Source of the DNA: a virus
Virus record (IMG/VR): IMGVR_UViG_3300037010_003037
Coordinates: 1-64,000 of that record
Reading direction: 5' to 3' (one strand)
Length of the DNA: 64,000 nt
Shown: in pieces, positions 59,285-64,000 of the stretch
Position numbering within the stretch: position 1 is the stretch's first letter
Layout of the letters: each line of letters opens with the position of its first letter
Notes under the pieces: generated by a model
What the model saw: only the letters and a program-made list of their open reading frames with translations
What the model was told of the DNA's origin: nothing
Databases searched by the model: none
Made by a program: the position numbers and the translations under genes

Positions 59285-59340
59285 GCACGACATGGTGTAC
59301 CGGATAATCCTAGTCGTGCCAATAGTGAGCCGGCGCTAGG
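59285..59340 (+). other. Structured leader of a virion gene, with competing helices
   Basis: GCACGAC (59285-59291) pairs with GTCGTGC (59313-59319). CCGG (59300-59303) pairs with CCGG (59330-59333), and CCTAG (59309-59313) pairs with CTAGG (59336-59340). The last two interleave like a pseudoknot, and CTAGG overlaps the AGGAG ribosome site. At the DNA level ACCATGTC/GACATGGT (59271-59278 and 59289-59296) is a further inverted repeat. Confidence 0.4.
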
Positions 59341-59347
59341 AGAAACA

Positions 59348-60814
59348 ATGACAACATCTTACGATATTAAATGGCAAAGTGGTGGTAATGAAGGAATTCC
59401 TGGTAAAGAAGACATTATCTTACCACAAAAAACAAATAACTCAACGTCTACATCACTGACTCTAACTGGTCGTGGAGTTGCAAACTACGGTGAGATTCAA
59501 CAAGAAAACTTCATCCGTTTGATGGAGAATTTTGCTTCTGCATCCCCACCACCACATCCAACTATTGGTCAACTTTGGTATAATGCTGCTGAAAGCATTT
59601 TGTACTTGCGAGTTGACCCAGACACTGTAGGTGAGCTTCAACCACGCTATTTCCCGCAAAGCCCAGCAGCATGGGTGCAAATTTGGCCAAGTAGAACAAC
59701 CTTCGCATCTTTGACTGAATATGCACCAATGGCAGCGATGATAAACAAGATTATTGGCACGCCTTCAACAGAAGGTTCGTCAACAAATTGTGAAACTATC
59801 CAATATGGATGGGGTCAGACTGATTTAGTTCCAGAATATGATAGTGTAAACAAACTTAAAGCAGGATTTGATCCAAACATTTATCCTCAACAATTTGATA
59901 ATACAGCATGGGTTATTCTTCTTTCTCGTTTGAGAAAAGCGATGCGCCATGTTGGTTTAGATGAAAGTACAGTTTCTCCAGTAGGTTTTATTGATGATGG
60001 TCGCCCAACTCCACCAAATGGTAGCCATCTAGCAAATAATTATAATGATAATCCAGCTCAAACATCACTACCAGACTATACAGCAGGATGGGGTGGTGTT
60101 GGTTATTTGACATTGCAACTTTATTATGCAGCAACACTTAATGCAATATCTGATCTTAAAAATAATCGTTTAGCTCGTCCTCCTCAATCTACAGAAACAC
60201 ATGTTTTGGTAACAGCTACTAGAACAACCGCATGGGATTCTACAATTTCGCACACGGTACGGTTAACGTTCCAAGACGAAAACGCAGCTAAAGCATACTT
60301 TAACACTGGGGGTTCATTACAGTTTAATATGGATCTAGCATCACCTGGGTCTGATCTTATTAGCACTAACTGGTCCCAATGGTTAGCTTTGATCTCTGGA
60401 TTACACTTTGATCTTAAGGGAATTAAGCTTAACGATGGTAATTACTATGTTACGAGTAGCGGGCAGATCGTTGGGTTCTGTGATTTAACATCAACAATGA
60501 TGACGATATTTTCTAGAAGACGTGATATCGCGCATACTGGTTCAGGATATAATTCTTCTGTATATTCTGTGTATGATAATATTATTGACAGTGGTCTTCA
60601 AATTGATGCACGTCGATACAATAGTTCAGGTCATCACGTTCTAGAATTTGTTGTTCGTTTTATTGAAGATAACTCACAGAACATATATGGATCTGGTTTT
60701 ATCACAGGTAACCTTACATCAACTATTACTGGATACAAGGCTTCAGCTAACAATATAAACAGCCCAGTGATTGCATTTCCAACTACTGTGGGATCTGATA
60801 CTACAATCCAGTAA
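59348..60814 (+). CDS. Virion/tail protein (paralogue of the 11695 gene product)
   Basis: 488 residues. N-terminal region (TSLTLTGRGVANYGEIQQENFIRLMENFASASP, about 37-69, and PTIGQLWYNAAESILYL) is a typical module of large-phage structural proteins. The C-terminal half has AKAYFNTGGSLQFNM, shared with the 11695-12663 product. It is probably part of the tail or fibre network. AGGAG 5 nt before the start. Confidence 0.75.
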   Translation: MTTSYDIKWQSGGNEGIPGKEDIILPQKTNNSTSTSLTLTGRGVANYGEIQQENFIRLMENFASASPPPHPTIGQLWYNAAESILYLRVDPDTVGELQPRYFPQSPAAWVQIWPSRTTFASLTEYAPMAAMINKIIGTPSTEGSSTNCETIQYGWGQTDLVPEYDSVNKLKAGFDPNIYPQQFDNTAWVILLSRLRKAMRHVGLDESTVSPVGFIDDGRPTPPNGSHLANNYNDNPAQTSLPDYTAGWGGVGYLTLQLYYAATLNAISDLKNNRLARPPQSTETHVLVTATRTTAWDSTISHTVRLTFQDENAAKAYFNTGGSLQFNMDLASPGSDLISTNWSQWLALISGLHFDLKGIKLNDGNYYVTSSGQIVGFCDLTSTMMTIFSRRRDIAHTGSGYNSSVYSVYDNIIDSGLQIDARRYNSSGHHVLEFVVRFIEDNSQNIYGSGFITGNLTSTITGYKASANNINSPVIAFPTTVGSDTTIQ

Positions 60815-60839
60815 ATTTTTGTTGATTCTAGTATCTAAT

Positions 60840-60870
60840 AAATATCCCTGTCTAATGACAGGGATATTTT
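60840..60870 (+). terminator. Intrinsic terminator
   Basis: AAATATCCCTGTC (60840-60852) pairs with GACAGGGATATTT (60857-60869), with a T-run. Confidence 0.85.
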
Positions 60871-60874
60871 TACT

Positions 60875-60882
60875 TCTAAATA
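60875..60882 (+). promoter_or_regulatory. Late-type promoter TCTAAATA
   Basis: TCTAAATA directly after the terminator and 27 nt before ATG 60909; TAAGGA is the ribosome site. AATAAATA at 60837-60844 is an alternative. Confidence 0.4.
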
Positions 60883-60908
60883 AGAAATAAGAAATAAGGA
60901 ATATCAAA

Positions 60909-61289
60909 ATGACAGAACTACATCCTGATCTCCAGGCAGCACTTGATGCACGTCTTAATGACGCAATTGCAGCGGCAAACTATCGTCTTACTCTTAATAA
61001 TCAAAAACAAAACGCGCGACTAAAGCTTCAGAAAGATTTAATCTATGCCAAAAATGGTGGCATGTTCAACATTTCTCCTGAACTGATTTCATTTATTCAA
61101 TCGCTCATCAGCATGGGTAAGGAAGACGCGATTCTTCTTGATATAAACAAGAATCCAATTGAAATTTCTGATTTACTGGATTTCCAAGAAGCAATCGTGG
61201 CTCAGTACTATGAGTGCATGAATGATTTCTTATATGAATTCAAATCACTCCAAAAATCACGCACAACAAAAGCATTGATTGGGGAATAA
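60909..61289 (+). CDS. Hypothetical protein
   Basis: 126 residues, helical (LQAALDARLNDAIAAANYRL, then NISPELISFIQSLISMGKED, EISDLLDFQEAIVAQYYEC). Ribosome site TAAGGA. It precedes three coupled genes for glycosyltransferase-like and hypothetical products, probably in the same operon. No recognised family. Confidence 0.6.
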   Translation: MTELHPDLQAALDARLNDAIAAANYRLTLNNQKQNARLKLQKDLIYAKNGGMFNISPELISFIQSLISMGKEDAILLDINKNPIEISDLLDFQEAIVAQYYECMNDFLYEFKSLQKSRTTKALIGE

Positions 61290-61290
61290 T

Positions 61291-62181
61291 ATGACACGAG
61301 GAGTCGTATTATTTGGTGTAAACAACACTATGATAGACTATGTACAGCTATGTGTCATGGCCTCTGCTTTTGTAAAGAATAACATGCCAGGCACCCGTGT
61401 AGCACTCATTACAGATGAGTCAAGCTACTACGCGCAAGAATCTAAAGGGAAATGGCCACTTTCAGATTTCTTTGATAATGTAGTGATGATTCCACCACAT
61501 TTCAAAGAGAATTTTAGTAATAAACGAAAATATAAAGATACACGCTATTATGGTATTGATGCACCATTTCGTAATGAATCAAGAAGCTTAATTTATGAGC
61601 TTACTCCATATGATGAGACACTTTTAATTGATAGTGATTATTTAGTTTGCAATAATTCATTGAGCGCTGTTTGGGGGTCAAGTGAAGATGTAATGATTAA
61701 CACTAATGCAATTGGTTTGATGCATAATAAGCTTGAAGGGGCTGAGTTTAGGCTTAACCCGTTTGGAATTAAAATGCATTGGGCAACAGTCATTTACTTT
61801 AAGAAAAGTAAGCGCGCAAAACTTCTCTTTAATCTTGTAGAGCACATCAAAGAAAATTGGGATTTTTACAAGCTCACGTATGATTTCCCAGGTCATCTGT
61901 ACAGAAATGACTATGCTTTTTCCATTGCAATTCACATTCTAAATGGATTTGTTGAAAGCAGTGAGGTTGTAGCACCACTACCAGATAATAGTATCTTTAC
62001 TGCTCTCGATACAGATCAGTTCTATAAAATTAGATCTCCGTCTGATATGACATTCTTTGTGAATGACATCAAAGAAACATGGAAGTTCTATGCCACCCGT
62101 ATTAAGGGCCTAAATGTTCATTGTATGAACAAACTATCCTTGTTGAATAATATGGACAGTATCATGGAGGTCTTACAATGA
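61291..62181 (+). CDS. Putative glycosyltransferase (GT-A type)
   Basis: 296 residues from ATG 61291 (GGGGAATA upstream; a TTG at 61279 is less likely). Residues about 5-30 form a Rossmann-like beginning (GVVLFGVNNTMIDYVQLCVM), and LLIDSDYLV (about 112-120) provides a D-x-D metal motif. A later KMHWATVIYFKK region suits GT8-like folds. The next gene encodes a paralogue. They could glycosylate phage or host components; substrates unknown. Confidence 0.6.
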   Translation: MTRGVVLFGVNNTMIDYVQLCVMASAFVKNNMPGTRVALITDESSYYAQESKGKWPLSDFFDNVVMIPPHFKENFSNKRKYKDTRYYGIDAPFRNESRSLIYELTPYDETLLIDSDYLVCNNSLSAVWGSSEDVMINTNAIGLMHNKLEGAEFRLNPFGIKMHWATVIYFKKSKRAKLLFNLVEHIKENWDFYKLTYDFPGHLYRNDYAFSIAIHILNGFVESSEVVAPLPDNSIFTALDTDQFYKIRSPSDMTFFVNDIKETWKFYATRIKGLNVHCMNKLSLLNNMDSIMEVLQ

Positions 62182-63041
62182 GCTCTCATGGGTTTTTTAC
62201 TATAGCACAGGGAAAAGAATATCAACGCCTTGCGTATGGACTAGCTCTATCTCTTAAGCTATCACAACCAGAACATTTGTCTAAATTGTCAATAGGGGTA
62301 ACTAAAGAAGAAAAATCTAGCATTGATCCAAAATACCTTGAAGTTTTTGATGAAGTTATCGAAATTCCATGGGAAGACCATGCGAAGAACAGCACATGGA
62401 AGCTAGAGAATGAATGGAAAGCCATCTATATGACACCATATGATGAGACGATCAAGCTAGATGCTGATATGCTATTTCCGACTGATATTAGTTATTGGTG
62501 GGAACTTTTATCTCTAAGCGATGGGGTTTTTGCTACATCTCCAAAGACATATCGTGGTGATATCATTACTAGTGATTTTTATCGCAAGACGTTTACAGAA
62601 AGTGATTTACCAAATGTATATACTGCGATGTTTTACTTCAAGAAAAATGATATAAACTTTGAACTGTTCAAGCTGGCTGAGTTCATCTTTAACAACTGGG
62701 AACGCTGCTTTTACGAATTCTTAAAACCAGACAATCGTCCTAAGTTTGTCTCTACAGATGTTGTGTTTGCCATCGCTGCAAAGATTTTGGATTACACGTC
62801 ATTGAATAAAACACCATTAGCAGATATTCCAACCTTTGTTCATATGAAAAGCCGACTGCAAGATTGGCCTGTTGACCAATTTATGGTTGAGGATTGGACA
62901 AAAATGATTCCTTATTATTTCAACAGAGATTGTACATTGAAAATTGGTAATTACGCTCAGCACTTACCTATTCATTATCACGTGAAGACCTTTTTAACGG
63001 ACAAGATGCTTCACACTATGGAAAGGAAGTTAGGACTATGA
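62178..63041 (+). CDS. Putative glycosyltransferase (paralogue of preceding)
   Basis: 287 residues. The layout matches the preceding protein: GFFTIAQGKEYQRLAYGLAL, then KLDADMLFP (about 97-105) with D-x-D, and TAMFYFKKND (about 152-161). The similarity to the upstream product indicates duplication. ATGA overlaps on both sides show a coupled operon. Confidence 0.6.
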   Translation: MSSHGFFTIAQGKEYQRLAYGLALSLKLSQPEHLSKLSIGVTKEEKSSIDPKYLEVFDEVIEIPWEDHAKNSTWKLENEWKAIYMTPYDETIKLDADMLFPTDISYWWELLSLSDGVFATSPKTYRGDIITSDFYRKTFTESDLPNVYTAMFYFKKNDINFELFKLAEFIFNNWERCFYEFLKPDNRPKFVSTDVVFAIAAKILDYTSLNKTPLADIPTFVHMKSRLQDWPVDQFMVEDWTKMIPYYFNRDCTLKIGNYAQHLPIHYHVKTFLTDKMLHTMERKLGL

Positions 63042-63865
63042 GCGCGCTACAAAATCTCATTAAGCAAATTAATCCGAACGTTGTTGCTTTTCAGGCATTT
63101 AAGAATAATCCAAAGTTTTATGCACATTTTGATCCAACTTCACTAAAGATCATCTCAATTAATGGTAAATCAAGCATAGAAAATCTTGGTAGTATTGAGC
63201 TTGATTATGAAATAGCACAAAAACTTCTTTCTGGAAAGGAAGATTTAAGCAAATGGATTGTTGGCGTAAAAAATGATAAGCCAACACTTGAGCGAATTGA
63301 TTCTGTTGACAGTTTTTTCATTAATCGTGTTGAACTAAATCCTATCATTAAACTTGATTTTAAGTCAACTGAAGAATATGACGATGAAGCAGAAGCCGCA
63401 AAGAAACGAAAACAAGCACTAAATGATGCGCTTGCTATAAAGCGCAAAAAAATTGAATCACTTATATCAAGAGCATCCCGTCCAAACTTCATGCCAAATG
63501 ATTATTGGCATGATCATATGTTAGTGCAACGAGCTGAACAAGTTACTGAAGATAATTATGATAGCATTTTTGATCTTATTATCAAGATTAACAGGGATGC
63601 AGGCACCGCATCATTCATTTACAATGGTGATATAATTTTAACTAAAGAAAAAATTCTTCGCTTTTACTTCACTAGAGAAGACGATCCATCGCATTTAAAA
63701 TGTGTCCTTAAATTAGATAAGAACACACTTGACAATGTCTTGAAAATAAACAATCTTGATAAATGGCCCAACCCACTTACGTTCAAAATTCCATTTGGAG
63801 CTGACGATTTATCAATTTATACAATTAAATCAGATCTAGAAATTATAGTGCTGGAGGAAAAATGA
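63038..63865 (+). CDS. Hypothetical protein
   Basis: 275 residues, charged, with a long Lys/Glu/Ala helix (EEYDDEAEAAKKRKQALNDA, about 117-136) between two beta-rich parts. Likely a structural or assembly protein of the tail region; no motif recognised. Overlaps its neighbours by ATGA on both sides. Confidence 0.58.
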   Translation: MSALQNLIKQINPNVVAFQAFKNNPKFYAHFDPTSLKIISINGKSSIENLGSIELDYEIAQKLLSGKEDLSKWIVGVKNDKPTLERIDSVDSFFINRVELNPIIKLDFKSTEEYDDEAEAAKKRKQALNDALAIKRKKIESLISRASRPNFMPNDYWHDHMLVQRAEQVTEDNYDSIFDLIIKINRDAGTASFIYNGDIILTKEKILRFYFTREDDPSHLKCVLKLDKNTLDNVLKINNLDKWPNPLTFKIPFGADDLSIYTIKSDLEIIVLEEK

Positions 63866-64000
63866 GCAAGCATTCAATTACCGAGTTTGATGTCTTCTAT
63901 CTCTCATACGATGAACCACAAAAAGAAGAATTTTGGGCTAAAATTCAAGAACTAGCTCCATGGGCCAAACGAGTTGATGGTGTTAAGGGATTTGATTCAG
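63862..64000 (+). CDS. Putative glycosyltransferase, 3' end outside window
   Basis: 46 codons are visible, starting MSKHSITEFDVFYLSYDEPQ and including APWAKRVDGVKGFDS. The pattern (I/V-F-Y-L-S-Y-D-E-P ... R-V-x-G-V-K-G) resembles glycosyltransferase-like proteins of large myoviruses. GGAGG lies 6 nt before the ATG, which overlaps the previous stop. Confidence 0.55.
   Translation, partial: MSKHSITEFDVFYLSYDEPQKEEFWAKIQELAPWAKRVDGVKGFDS

Overview
The window looks like part of the genome of a large, lytic, T4-related myovirus (tailed phage). The strongest markers are homologues of T4 proteins: dCMP hydroxymethylase (gp42), beta-glucosyltransferase, both subunits of the phage type II topoisomerase (gp39/60 and gp52), thymidylate synthase and dihydrofolate reductase. 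There are also many tail and virion proteins, GTTTACA/TATAAT promoters like T4 early promoters, and TATAAATA-type boxes like T4 late promoters. The DNA is AT-rich and tightly packed, with many ATGA start/stop overlaps. I recognised no tRNA, rRNA, integrase, insertion sequence or CRISPR array. The host cannot be read from the sequence.

Layout. 1-1.8 kb: the end of a highly repetitive Ala/Ser/Thr/Pro/Gln protein, facing a secreted DNA/RNA endonuclease. 1.9-3.3 kb: small genes and an HNH endonuclease. 3.3-5.4 kb: a structured RNA candidate directly upstream of a Ro60-like (TROVE + vWA) protein. 5.4-11.7 kb: DHFR, a bactofilin, then the three-gene set PrkA / YeaH (DUF444) / SpoVR. 11.7-15.1 kb (minus strand): two tail or virion proteins. 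15.3-26 kb: a nucleotidyltransferase, a candidate small RNA, dCMP hydroxymethylase, a DinG-like helicase, and an operon of nucleotide kinase, beta-glucosyltransferase, YvcK-HAD fusion, sugar nucleotidyltransferase, guanylate kinase and MazG-like pyrophosphatase. 26-33.5 kb: two related AAA+ ATPases, a GIY-YIG-like protein and small unknown genes. 33.8-37.4 kb: an FG-GAP lipoprotein, two tandem paralogues and ADP-ribosyltransferase-like genes. 37.8-45.2 kb: topoisomerase, DnaJ, thymidylate synthase and a macro-domain protein. 45.3-64 kb: an Alt-like ADP-ribosyltransferase, a tail-fibre/virion block, PhoH, and glycosyltransferases running off the right edge.

How the genes fit together. Hydroxymethylase, dNMP kinase, MazG-like enzyme, thymidylate synthase, DHFR and beta-glucosyltransferase fit a pathway that makes glucosylated hydroxymethyl-cytosine DNA. 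The YvcK-HAD and nucleotidyltransferase genes in the same operon could supply or alter sugar nucleotides. Several otherwise unrelated proteins begin with a short peptide ending in L-x-E followed by A, G, S or an acidic residue. This resembles the T4 capsid-targeting sequence cut by the prohead protease, so they may be packaged in the head and injected. One of them is an ADP-ribosyltransferase next to a macro-domain gene. The most unusual parts are the Ro60 plus structured-RNA locus, the complete PrkA-YeaH-SpoVR set with a bactofilin, and the group of putative injected proteins.
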